Source of the DNA: Penium margaritaceum
Lineage: Eukaryota; Streptophyta; Zygnematophyceae; Desmidiales; Peniaceae
DNA: 57,462 nt
Assembly: GCA_023375785.1 (NCBI GenBank)
Contig: SZWC01000560.1
Span: 313,291 to 370,752 of the forward strand
Direction of reading: 5' to 3'
In this document: piece by piece, positions 1-9,686 of the stretch
Layout of the letters: every line of letters starts with the position of its first letter
Position numbering within the stretch: the first letter of the stretch is position 1
The notes under the pieces: model-generated
Databases searched by the model: none
Seen by the model: the letters and a program-made list of their open reading frames with translations, nothing else
Told to the model about the DNA's origin: nothing
Program-made: the position numbers and the translations under genes

Positions 1-215
1 CCTCCTCCTCCTCCTCCTCCCCCTCCTCCTTCACCTCTTCCTCCTCCTCCTCCTTCAGCTCTTCCTCCTCCCTCTCCTTCTCCTCCTCCTCCTCCTCCTC
101 CTCCTACTCCTCCTCCTACTCCTCCTCCTGCTCCTCCTCCTGCTCCTCCTCCTCCTCCTCCTCCTCGTCCTCATCTTCATCCTTCTCTGTGTCCTCCTTG
201 TCCTCCTTTTCTGCC
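1..215. repeat. (CCT)n-rich low-complexity tract
   Basis: The first 215 bases are nearly pure pyrimidine, built from CCT/CTC triplets with scattered TTC, CTA and CTG variants. Read in the sense of the minus-strand element J this is an AGG/GAG-rich leader. No gene is supported here. Confidence 0.9.
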
Positions 216-245
216 TCCCTTTCCGGTCCTTGCTGTGTTGTCTTT

Positions 246-281
246 GCCACGTGCCATGTGCCTACGCACATGGCACGTGGC
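246..281. repeat. Perfect 16-bp inverted repeat containing two CACGTG boxes
   Basis: The arm GCCACGTGCCATGTGC (246-261) is followed by the 4-base spacer CTAC and its exact reverse complement (266-281). Each arm contains a CACGTG hexamer, the plant G-box core. It lies in the leader region of element J. Whether it acts as a hairpin or a bZIP/bHLH binding site is unknown. Confidence 0.9.
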
Positions 282-1140
282 CTGGATTACCTCTTTCTCC
301 TTGTACCCTTATCCTCAGCTTGCAGGGCTTGCTGTTGACTTTTGATGGCAGTCGACCAATTGTGTCCCCATGCGCTTGCGGGCCACAGTCTCTTTGGAGT
401 TGCGCGATCAGAATCTTCTCATCGGCCCAGGCAGAGGCGCTAGTGTCGACGTCTCCGTTGCTCTTGCAAATGGGTGTGGGATTAAGATTCCTCCACATCC
501 TTGAAGGCACAACCACCGGGCAATGCCAACCGAATGGCAAATCTTCTTCCTCTCCCTGAGGCTAGCATGCTAACATACGTCATTCACTCGACATGCTTCT
601 ATAGTGATGTTGAGCAGGTTGATACCATGTGCTGATAGGTTGTGATGACTTGTGATAACAACATAGTGTTGAACAAGGAATTTGGAGTAGTTTTTCAACT
701 GTGGCCTGTTGGGCCGTTTAGTGGGTGATGCCGGAAGATCTGTTGACTTCCGCAGTCATGTTAAAGTAGTCAATAGTAATGTAGCCTAGGCAGTTGAGGA
801 CCTTCTGTGAATCTGACATAGTTGGGACTTTTGTCCCAACTTTGGTGTTGTGCAACGGATACCTACCGTTGGGGAAAAGCTCATACGCCGATCCGTTTGG
901 GTTGGCGTGCACGCATGTCCATTGTACTTACATCCGGTATATGGTTCTGCACTGCAACTTCACTAGTCACTTCTTCTTGATCTCAACTATTTTCATTCGT
1001 CATTCTCATCAGATACACCAGGCGGGTCAATGCTGCCAGAAAAAATCCGGCAGCATTTCCCCTGCACTGGCGCGTATGGGGGTCCGCCGGCGTTGTCTGG
1101 CACCTGTACGCCAGTCTTCTGCTGCTACTGCTACGGTCTG

Positions 1141-1153
1141 GCTCTGATACCAA
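1141..1153 (-). other. Primer-binding site of element J (tRNA-iMet 3' end)
   Basis: The minus strand reads TTGGTATCAGAGCCAG, complementary to the 3' end of plant initiator tRNA-Met. It lies three bases inside the proposed LTR end, which places the LTR to its right and the coding region to its left. Confidence 0.8.
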
Positions 1154-1155
1154 GC

Positions 1156-2002
1156 TGGAAAACCTAGGCGGCAGGTTGGGGCAGCAGCGTTGTTGATGCG
1201 GCGTGCGGGCTTCCACGCTCATCGCTTAAGTCAGCTGCCCCCTCAGTCTGCTGCTCTAGAGTCTATGTCTGGAAGCTCTGGGTTTGTTACTCAGAAACGT
1301 GCACGCCAGTGTTAGCGCCAGAAAGTAGCTGAAAACTGAAAGTGACTGATTAGGAATGAAGAATGAGCAACAATGGGAGACCCCTCCAAGTGCTAGCTCC
1401 CCCCCACTACTGTAGAAGTTGCTCAGCTAACCAGCCAATCAGGAAATAGTCCTAGACCTATTTTCTGGCAGGCAGGGTTTTCTCGGTGAGCCCTGCCAGA
1501 CGCCCGACAGCCCAAAACCCGGGCGTCATCCGTTTTGCCTAAAAATCGGACCATACCATAATACCAACGCTGCGAATGCAGTCGTGTGGTCAGAATCAGC
1601 TAGAAAAACAGCGGCAAAGAGTTATGGCTGCCCGAACTTGGGCAGTGTCCACGACAGTCAGTGACGCCAAACAGGGCCACAAAGCAACAGACATGGACCC
1701 TAGGCACAGCATGATGCTGCAGACGCAATGCCACAACCAGGAACAGAGCTGGGTGCACAGAAACAACATCTATAGTGGCAGTGACTGCCAGTGGCCCGAC
1801 CGCCGAGGAGGCCTGCCGATGGAGGTGAGCGCATTGCCGGAGGGAGGAGGCTCCAGCGAACAGTGCGTGGGCCTCAGCGCGCGTCGGCTGCACCGAGCGA
1901 CACTCCGGCAGCGTCAAGTCTCGCTGTCAGTCATCTGCATGCCGATTTACACAAGCCGGGAAGACACAATAAAGTACAATGAGAGATGCGCAAAAACCAA
2001 CA
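1156..2002 (-). repeat. 5' LTR of element J
   Basis: This is about 847 bases bounded on the minus strand by TGTTGG (5' end, plus 1997-2002) and ...TTTTCCA next to the primer site. No second copy is present in the window, so the limits are inferred from the primer site and from the abrupt end of A1's RNase H homology at 2003. Short ORFs inside (for example 1576-2076 plus) look random. Confidence 0.6.
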
Positions 2003-2381
2003 CAGATCACGCACAAAGTGGTGCTCAACAGCAATGTGCTTTGTGCGAGCATGAAATACACCAGAGTTCTCCATGATGGCGAGAGCACTCCGATTGTTCC
2101 ATCAAAGCACAAATGCGCACACTGAGTGACCCAACTCAAGGAACAGGCGTTGCAGCCACANGCCGATTTACACAAGCCGGGAAGACACAATAAAGTACAA
2201 TGAGAGATGCGCAAAAACCAACACAGATCACGCACAAAGTGGTGCTCAACAGCAATGTGCTTTGTGCGAGCATGAAATACACCAGAGTTCTCCATGATGG
2301 CGAGAGCACTCCGATTGTTCCATCAAAGCACAAATGCGCACACTGAGTGACCCAACTCAAGGAACAGGCGTTGCAGCCACA
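1941..2381. repeat. Exact 220-bp tandem duplication around a single N (probable assembly artefact)
   Basis: Bases 1941-2160 are repeated without a difference at 2162-2381, separated only by the N at 2161. The unit spans the J LTR / A1 junction. Identical sequence on both sides of a one-base gap is what unresolved contig overlap produces, so one copy is probably not real and the J-A1 junction exists once. Confidence 0.85.
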
Positions 2382-3605
2382 CTGCCTCAGCAGCCCTTGC
2401 ATGCAGAGCAACATACTCTACCTCCGATTAGCTACGTGCAAGGTAGCCTTGCTTCCCGTTGCACCAGGACACAGTTGTACCACTAAGCAAGAACACATAA
2501 CTGGTTTGACTGCGATTATCTTGACTCCAGGCCCAGTCGCTATCGGTGCTGCCATCAAGAACCAGCGAACATTGCCGGTGAAAGCAGAGTCCGAGGTTGG
2601 ATGTGGAGACCGCATACCGCACTACCCGCATAGCTGCATGAAGGGCTTTAACATGTGGAGCCTGCGCAAACTGTGGAAGGAGGTTGATGGTAAAAACAAT
2701 GTCGGGGTGTGTGGTAGTGGCCAAGTACATCAGAGATACGATGAGGCGGAAGTACAAGGTCACATCCACAGTCTCCCCCAGCTGTGTGGGATCGTCCACC
2801 TTCAGGGAATCCTGCCAGTCAGGTGTAAGAGGTATGGAGGCCGTGGGCACTGCACCAAGAGGTCACTGAAGCACTCCCCCACAACACGTGCACATTGGGC
2901 CTGATGCAGTAGAAGTGTCCAACGTCTGCGGTCTGGCACGCTCTCCATACCAAGAAACACTACTGTAAGACCAAGATCCTTCATCCTATAGGCAGTCTGG
3001 AGGACTGCTTGGGCCTCCTTCACGGCCTCCATGGAAGGAGGCGCGATGAGAAGGTCATCCATTTAGACTAGGATGGTGATGAACCACTCAGGCATCCGTT
3101 GGATAAAGAGAGAGGGATCTGCCTCGATCTGTATGTATCCCACACGAGTGAGGGTGCTAGTGATCTCCCGGTTCCAGCATCGAGGAGACTACTTGAGGCC
3201 GTAGAAGGACTTGCGCAAGCGCCAGACCTTATCGCCGTCCTCAAAGCCTGGTGGTTGGGCCACGCAAATCCCCTCATCCAAGGAGTCATGGAGAAACGCA
3301 TTGTTCACATCCATCTGGTGCAGTTCCCAGTCATGCTGAGCCACCAAACCGAACAGAGCGTAAGCTGAAGTCATGCGGCCGGTAGGGGCAAAGGTGTCAG
3401 TGTAATTGATGCCCTCGATGTGAGAATACCCCTTGACGACCAAGCGGGCCTTGTGGTGTTCCAGTGAGCCATCCGGCTTCACTTTTTTGCGAAAGACCCA
3501 CTTGACTTGAATAGCCTTCCTCCCAGGTGGAAGGTTGACTAGCTCGTTAAATCCGTGCTCTCGGATGGCACGAAGCTCATCCTAAGAGGTAGCCTGCCAG
3601 GCATT
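2003..3605 (-). pseudogene. pol: A1 reverse transcriptase / RNase H (copia pol remnant)
   Basis: On the minus strand the RT N-terminal part lies at about 3605-3189 (WVFRKK, ARLVVKGYSHIEGINYTDTF, HQMDVNNAFLH), the catalytic region near 3062 and RNase H from 2850 (PDIVFTINLL, DSDWAW) to SGVFHARTKHI near 2290. The order and motifs are those of Ty1/copia pol. It is broken: a stop lies before the first RT motif, and the catalytic YVDD reads V-stop-M-D-D. Several frameshifts split it, and J truncates it after HHFVRDL. The region is not expected to encode an active enzyme. Confidence 0.85.
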
Positions 3606-4300
3606 TGCATCCTCTGATGAGAGAGCTTCTCTTAGTGTGCGTGGATGAGGCGCCATAGAGGGAGAGCTCCGTGTGGCAAGTGCACATGCCTAAGAGCTGG
3701 GCCTGCCGACCACGAGGTCAGCTGCTGCATAACAAGCGATATGAAACTCGCGAGTGACCAGATTGTGTCCCATAGTGTACTCTGGATGTTACCTCTATGT
3801 GATCTGTGCAGACACTCAGGCCCAGGGCCTTTGTGCAGGGATCACCACTCGCGACGCTGCAAGTGGAGCGCCTAGGGACGGGACCCGACACGTGCTAGAC
3901 TCCGAAGACCAATGGTCGAAGATGACGAGCGGACTCTTGCGAGTGACCTGGACTCGAGGGGCTCAACTCAGGCTCAGAGACAGGCACGACCATGTCTGGT
4001 GAGGACTGAGGCAAAGGGGCAGGTGATGCAGTGTGAGGAGATGTTGGTGAAATGATGGAGGACACAGAATGGGTGGGGCAGCAATAGTAGCAGTTGAGGC
4101 AAGACCATGCACAGAGGCAAGAGTACTGGTGGACAAAGGCACAGATTCATGAGTGCCCGTGGGGTGCGAGGGAACAGGGTTAGTAACCGGCTGGGCTGGA
4201 TAGGTCTCTGGCCCGACACTGATGATCGCTGGGTCATCAAGAGCCGGAGACCGAGAAGTGGAGGGGGCTCAAATGGACACATTTGCCGAACGAGAGGTGC
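3606..4300 (-). pseudogene. A1 degenerate pol linker region
   Basis: This segment sits between the gag homology and RT, the position occupied in A2 by a Pro/Ser-rich linker. The minus translation has scattered Ser/Pro/Leu stretches but no integrase (HHCC or DDE) or protease (D-S/T-G) motif in any frame. Copia order is gag-PR-IN-RT, so PR and IN have been deleted or have decayed beyond recognition. Confidence 0.5.
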
Positions 4301-5214
4301 TCGGAGGCCCAGACTCTTCCATCTGTCGAGAAGCCTCACACGTAGGAATGAGAGCCGCACAGGTGGCGTGCATCTCTGCAACAAGCAAGATCAATGCCAG
4401 GTCCGAACCTCGGTGTAGATCGGCACCCGCGCCTGTGTCGGCCTCTCCAAGGAAAGGACGAAAACCCTCGACAGTCTTGCGTGGCATGGCATAAAGGAGT
4501 CCGCGCATTGCCGAAGCCACTGTCAGTACCTGAGCGCAATCGTAACCTGGTAAGGACAGTGATAGTAGGGCCATACCCCCTCCGAAGTGGCCCAGACCTA
4601 GAAGAGGATCTCCTAGCAGTCAAATCCGTCCTCGCTGACATATCGTGGGGGCAGTGTCTCGAAGTCCTTAGGTTGCCGCTCCGTAGGGAAAACAGCCATA
4701 GGCTGAGAAGGATGAGGGATGGGAAACACACTAGAACGAGGAAAGTTGTTGAGGTAGAGATCAGGCGAGAATCGGATCTCCGAGAATGGGGAACCAGACC
4801 GCGTCTGCAGCTGGCGGAGACGCTTTTGAAGTACGCAATTCTCCCCCTCGGGAATGTCATCCTCCATACCTGGCATGTCAGGGTCCTCATCCAAAGAATC
4901 AAGAAGTGGCGGGTCCTATCCTGCTGCTCTCCTTGGTGTAGATGCTGACTACTGTGTAGAAGGTGTGACACCACCGAATCCCTTAGAGGTCTGTTGTGGG
5001 GTCGTGGACTAATCGTGAAGAAGATCAGCGTGCGGATGGCGTCGGTTTGCTGCTGCTGCAAGCAACACATCTCATCCTGCTTACTTTGTAGGTCCTCAAT
5101 AGCCTGCGAGCGTGGGCTCATGACCCTTGAGGAGAAGGAAGAGGGATCTGGTGGTGCTTTGTCCTTGTCACTGGTCGGGGCCATGTCAGTGCTCTGTATG
5201 GACTGGGATATCAA
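4270..5214 (-). pseudogene. gag: A1 gag remnant
   Basis: The minus reading frame starting at 5214 begins MISQSIQSTDMAPTSDKD and is 292 codons long. A second minus frame (4894-4613) contains PTERQPKDFETLPPRY, matching PTERPPKAFDTPPPQ of A2 gag. A third (4574-4269) aligns with the following stretch of A2 gag. The homology thus steps through three frames, indicating frameshifts. It stops before the region that in A2 leads to the zinc knuckle. The product would be a nucleocapsid-like RNA-binding coat protein if repaired; as it stands it is a pseudogene. Confidence 0.65.
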
Positions 5215-6831
5215 ACCGGTCAGATTGCAAAACCGTCAGCGGTTCTCGAGAAGTTGAACGTTGGCAACTTTTGACTTCCCAACCCCAAGATTTGACGAAG
5301 GCAAGTGCAAATGTCAGCAGGGGTTTGCTGATTTCAGCACGGACCTGACGACGTCAACAAGGAAAATGCTAATGTCAGGTTTTTTTTTTTGTGTGTGGGA
5401 GTCACGCGGACTCCTCAGTGGGAAGGGGAGGCCTTGTCACCCCCTCACGCGGCTGTGTAGTTACGTAGAATCTACACAACTGTACAGAGTCTGCGCGGCT
5501 GCGCACCGAAGCTGCTGTGTAGTAGTTGTGTAGCACGGCTGCTACAAAGCATAGCAGCCATGACTGCTGTTGCGTAGCACTACTGCCAATGCGGACATTG
5601 CCATTAATTCTTCAATGCTGTTGCTGTTGCTACAATGCTCCTGTTGCTACTCTTGCTGGTGGTGATATGGCAAGCGCAATGCTACTGCTGTTGTCGCCAC
5701 GCTGCTGCTGCTGCCCGCGCCTGCTGCTGCTGCCCATGCCTTCTGCTGCTGCTAGTGCTGTTCACTGCCATTGCCGTTGCTCACTGTTGTTGCAATTGCG
5801 CGCTACTACTGCTCGCAGCCGCCGCTTTGCACGGCGCGCTGCTGCTGCTGCTCGCAGTCGCCGCTTCGCGCTGCGAGCTGCTACTTCGAGCTCCTTCTTT
5901 TTTGTCAGAANGATTGCAAAACCGTCAGCGGTTCTCGAGAAGTTGAACGTTGGCAACTTTTGACTTCCCAACCCCAAGATTTGACGAAGGCAAGTGCAAA
6001 TGTCAGCAGGGGTTTGCTGATTTCAGCACGGACCTGACGACGTCAACAAGGAAAATGCTAATGTCAGGTTTTTTTTTTTGTGTGTGGGAGTCACGCGGAC
6101 TCCTCAGTGGGAAGGGGAGGCCTTGTCACCCCCTCACGCGGCTGTGTAGTTACGTAGAATCTACACAACTGTACAGAGTCTGCGCGGCTGCGCACCGAAG
6201 CTGCTGTGTAGTAGTTGTGTAGCACGGCTGCTACAAAGCATAGCAGCCATGACTGCTGTTGCGTAGCACTACTGCCAATGCGGACATTGCCATTAATTCT
6301 TCAATGCTGTTGCTGTTGCTACAATGCTCCTGTTGCTACTCTTGCTGGTGGTGATATGGCAAGCGCAATGCTACTGCTGTTGTCGCCACGCTGCTGCTGC
6401 TGCCCGCGCCTGCTGCTGCTGCCCATGCCTTCTGCTGCTGCTAGTGCTGTTCACTGCCATTGCCGTTGCTCACTGTTGTTGCAATTGCGCGCTACTACTG
6501 CTCGCAGCCGCCGCTTTGCACGGCGCGCTGCTGCTGCTGCTCGCAGTCGCCGCTTCGCGCTGCGAGCTGCTACTTCGAGCTCCTTCTTTTTTGTCAGAAT
6601 TCCCAGCCAGACACGGCTACTGCTGCCACCCGGTGCTGCTGCTGTTGCTCAGCTTGGCTGCTGGAGCTGGTAACTACCGTAGGTTACCTCGTGAGGTGGT
6701 GGGGACTGCGTGGTGATGTCGTTGCCGAAAAACAGTTGCAACGAGTCTTAGGATACGGCGGTGGCGGTGAATCTCACAACTGCTACCAATGCTGTGTATG
6801 TGCGACGTAGCCCAGTGAGAGAGGTCTCGCT
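5215..6831 (-). other. A1 leader with CTG-rich tracts and an internal 688-bp duplication
   Basis: This lies between the primer site and the gag start. The plus strand is rich in CTG/TGC triplets (5630-5880 and 6320-6570), i.e. CAG/GCA in the element's own sense, like the leader of A2. Translations here are Cys/Leu-rich runs caused by the triplets and are not credible proteins. Much of the length is the duplication described at 5223-6599. Confidence 0.7.
5223..6599. repeat. Exact 688-bp duplication around a single N (probable assembly artefact)
   Basis: Bases 5223-5910 recur base for base at 5912-6599, with one N at 5911 between them. As at 2161, perfect identity abutting a one-base gap points to an unmerged contig overlap rather than a biological tandem repeat. 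Confidence 0.85.
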
Positions 6832-6843
6832 GCTCTGATACCA
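6832..6843 (-). other. Primer-binding site of A1 (tRNA-iMet 3' end)
   Basis: The minus strand reads TGGTATCAGAGC, a perfect 12-base complement of the initiator tRNA-Met 3' terminus, directly after the LTR end ...TCTCA. It fixes the element's orientation. Confidence 0.9.
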
Positions 6844-7216
6844 TGAGAAGATGTGTGGAAGCTTCCTAGCGACTTAGCCGCTGACTAGGTGTCAGTGTCT
6901 TGTCAAACGGTGATGACAGTCACAAGTCGTACATGATATGAAATTCCTTTTGCTAGGAGACACAAGGTAAAGTGTCATAATGCTTCACTAGCATTTATAG
7001 AGAGAAATGAAAAATGACAGGTCCATGGCATAAGTACCTGCCGCGGCGCACTGCGGGTGTCGCACGCGGCAGTGCAAGATCTGTCGTGAAACCGGCCCAA
7101 AACCACTATTTCTGCTGTAACTTTGCGTAGACAACTCAGAACGCTACGGGGTCTGAACCTGGACGTGCAGAATCAAAAGCTGGTCAGTAGGACTGGTCAC
7201 ATGCATGCATCCAACA
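6844..7216 (-). repeat. 5' LTR of A1
   Basis: This is 373 bases, starting TGTTGG (plus 7211-7216 reads CCAACA) and ending TCTCA beside the primer site. On the minus strand a TATA-like CTATAAATG lies at 7000-6992 in an appropriate place for the LTR promoter. The terminal GGAAGCTT..TCA resembles the end of the A2 LTR. The outer boundary rests on the TGTTGG signature because the partner LTR is lost. Confidence 0.7.
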
Positions 7217-7961
7217 TCAAATTGTGAACACACAATGCAAAAACATGCAAGTCGGGCCCATGGCCAGTCCATCGATAAAATCCTGCGTACTGCAGAAAAA
7301 CTGCAGAAGGTCCGAGACAACGTCCAGGACTTTGGGACGGTCGTCGGTCGGCTCCAAGCTGGTGTTCCACCACCAGGCAGCACACGGGTGCCACCTGGGC
7401 GTGCATCATGGATCTGCACGAGCATGGACATGGCCGAGTTATCACAGTAAACTGTACAGGTCGACAGGTTCATCACAAATCGAACAATTACTAGGAGACA
7501 CAATTGGTGATTCACTCACGCATTCTCTCCTCCCCCCACTCATGATTGATTTAGGGCATTCAGGGCAAAGGTGGAAAACACATAAGCTCTGGTGGTGAGC
7601 GAGAGAAAAATAGTGTGAAAGTTGTCTAAGTGTAGGACACGTAGATCAAGAAACAACGGAGAGAGTACAAAAGCCCTACTATGACCTTATGTACTGGGGA
7701 CTAGTGGCTAGCCTGTCCCCCGTCATCCACATTTACTCAACATGCACGAACGCGGAAAACGCACACCACAAAACGTGAATCCAAATAAGAAAAATCTCCG
7801 GAGGCATTGGAATAGCCCATTGAGTGCCCGGTTCTCAACCGTAAAGTTACTGTGCAATACAACAAAAACACATCCAGACTCTAGGGTTATATACTAGCAC
7901 CACCACGTTAAGCCAAATCTAGGCAAGTTAGGCCTCTCGAGATGTAGGAGCATGTCACTCT
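7217..7961. other. Spacer between A1 and A2, no feature recognised
   Basis: About 745 bases with no motif-bearing reading frame, no repeat shared with the rest of the window and no LTR signature. It may be the pre-insertion host sequence or an unrecognised decayed repeat. Confidence 0.5.
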
Positions 7962-8466
7962 TGTTGGTGGGTGTCCTCAGAGACCGTTGTGACCTATTGG
8001 CTCATGTCCATCTACGTGCAGATGCATGAGGTGGGCCCAACGGCAGTCGAGCTCTGCTGGCACTCGACGACACTATGAGGAGTGGAGACCGTGAGGGGCT
8101 TGACGGCCTGCACTGGGGTACAGCGTCTCTGACCATGCTTGTTGCAGGATTGTAGTGTTCTCTATTGTGATTCAAGCCGTTCAGACGGCACCTGATTCTG
8201 ACATGTTGACGCAGAGTTAAGACTGTTTCCGTTTATGGCTGGCTAAGGCACAACGAAACGCTATCCCAGTGTGTGGTGCGAACCGAGTGCAGTCGCCTCT
8301 ATTTATGTGTGTGTGACTTATTTGTGTAGCTCTCCATGCATGTGCTTTTGATGGATAAGAACTTGACGCCTGTGTGCGTCGTCTGACCAGACCCTTGTTC
8401 TTTCCTGCTTGGTGTCACACACAGTGGGTAGGCAGTCTAATCAGGCAGCTTCCAGGAAGCTTTTCA
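7962..8466 (+). repeat. 5' LTR of A2
   Basis: This is 505 bases from TGTTGGTGGGTGTCC to ...GCTTTTCA, bounded on the right by the primer-binding site. The start is matched by the 3' LTR fragment at 13351. A TATTTAT stretch near 8300 is a possible promoter element. Confidence 0.85.
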
Positions 8467-8478
8467 TGGTATAGGAGC
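8467..8478 (+). other. Primer-binding site of A2
   Basis: TGGTATAGGAGC matches the tRNA-iMet complement TGGTATCAGAGC at 10 of 12 positions and directly follows the LTR end CA. Confidence 0.8.
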
Positions 8479-9474
8479 ATACAAGACAGCTCTCACTTGG
8501 CTGCGCAGCAGGGACACAACACCAGTCCAGGGAGGACCCACCACCCATCGCGTCACGGGGTGACGTGAGCGCTAGAAACAGCAACAGCAGCAGTGTCAGT
8601 GAGAACGACTCCAGCTGTAGCTGAGAGGCGCAACCCACGTTACCACGTCACAGGCCGCACCCCGCGTAGCTGCTAGCGGACAGCCAGCAGGGCAGTGGGC
8701 AGTGAGTAGCAGGCAGCGGCAAGCGGCTAGTGGTTGGAAGGCCGACGGGCAGTAAGCCAGCGAGCAGCGGCCGGTGAGGAACGCGTTGGCGGGAAGCGGG
8801 CTACGGGCTGCGGGCAGCAGCCAGCAGCCGGCTGGCAGCGAATGGCCGGCGCCGGTCGGCAGCCAGCGCGCAGCGGCCAGCGGACTGCGGCTGGCTGGCG
8901 GCATGCTCGACACCGCCAAGCAGTAGCGACAGCAATGGAAGCACCGGCGGCAGCAGCGACAGCGACGGCGAAAGTGGTGGCGACAGTAGCGGTGGCACCT
9001 GCCGCAGTGACAGTTGCGGCAGCAGCAATAGTAGCAGCAGCCGTCGCGGCTCAGGCCTTAGCCGCCACAGCAATTGGGGCCACCACAACCATGAAAACAG
9101 CAACATTAGCAGCAAAAGCAGTAGCGGTAGCAACAAACAGCCGCAGACTGCAGTGTCGGTGGCGGTGGCGGCAACGGTCAGCAGGGGCTTATAGTAGCGG
9201 GGCATCAATAGCAGCAACGCAGTCATGCCGCCCGAATTCTTGCTCACGGAGGGGACAGGGGAGCCCAGCACAGACGTGGTCTCCTCCACAACTCGTACTT
9301 AAGCCATGGACACAGTGAGCGGTAGTTGCGCCGCCAGCCCGCGCACTCGTACGATCGCCAGCCTGCTTGACGAACAAAGCAACGTCCGCTCAAGAAATGT
9401 AGGCTCTTGAATTGCTGTCGCAGCAGGTCATCGTTTGGCAAACGCCTCGTGCACGCGGGCCGTCACGTGGAATC
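8479..9474 (+). other. A2 leader, GC-rich and CAG/GCA triplet-rich
   Basis: About 1 kb of leader. Bases 8640-8910 are built from GGC/AGC/GCCAGC words. Bases 8930-9180 are rich in CAG, GCA and GCG triplets and translate as Ala/Thr-rich runs in one frame (8734-9318) and Leu-rich runs in the antisense frame. Such frames follow from the triplet bias and are not called as genes. Confidence 0.7.
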
Positions 9475-9567
9475 ATGCTAGGCATGGAGCGCGTGGAAAC
9501 CAACGATGACTCCATGTACGAGTCCCACAGCGAGGCCTCTGACGATGACAAGGAGCACTATGAATAA
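9475..9567 (+). CDS. Short acidic ORF at the A2 gag start
   Basis: ATG at 9475 opens a 30-codon frame (MLGMERVETNDDSMYESHSE...), very acidic, ending at TAA 9565-9567. The frame stays open after this stop until a TAG just before 9715. The main gag homology continues in another frame from 9687. It is probably the original gag N-terminus cut off by a nonsense change and a frameshift. No separate function is proposed. Confidence 0.4.
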   Translation: MLGMERVETNDDSMYESHSEASDDDKEHYE

Positions 9568-9686
9568 CAGACAGATGCTCCAGTGCAGCAGGGCGTGCCA
9601 GCAGGTGGTACTACGGACCCAAAGGACGCTCCAGAGGCAGCACAGCAAGTTGTAGCAATCGCAGGGAGGGTCAAGGGCCATGCACG

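Larger units (their letters stand above)
1..2002 (-). mobile_element. Element J: 5' part of a minus-strand LTR retrotransposon
   Basis: The element reads right to left: a 5' LTR at 1156-2002, a primer-binding site at 1141-1153, then about 1.1 kb of leader or gag-side sequence that leaves the window at base 1. The LTR begins TGTTGG on the minus strand and abuts the RNase H coding region of A1, so J inserted into A1. The interior holds only short unconvincing reading frames (minus 718-912 and 262-540), neither recognised. The second LTR is outside the window, so the target duplication cannot be checked. Assignment to copia rests only on the neighbourhood and the LTR start. Confidence 0.6.
2003..7216 (-). 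mobile_element. Element A1: decayed minus-strand Ty1/copia retrotransposon
   Basis: From right to left: 5' LTR (6844-7216), perfect primer-binding site (6832-6843), CTG-rich leader, gag remnant (about 5214-4300), proline-rich linker, reverse transcriptase and RNase H ending at 2003, where element J begins. The gag and RT reading frames match those of A2, so the two are one family. The gag zinc knuckle, protease and integrase are missing: the gag homology runs straight into the linker near 4300. The 3' LTR is not present. Confidence 0.8.

Noticed and set aside
5526..6673. Cys/Leu-rich ORFs in the A1 leader
   Set aside because: They are produced by CTG/TGC repeats, antisense to the element, and doubled by an apparent assembly duplication.
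7144..7515. Minus-strand YCDNSA motif as an RNase H fragment
   Set aside because: A single weak resemblance with no neighbouring RNase H motifs in order. It overlaps the A1 LTR.
8734..9318. Ala/Thr-rich 194-codon ORF in the A2 leader, and its antisense Leu-rich partner
   Set aside because: Both follow from CAG/GCA/GCG triplet bias, have no motif and lie between primer site and gag.
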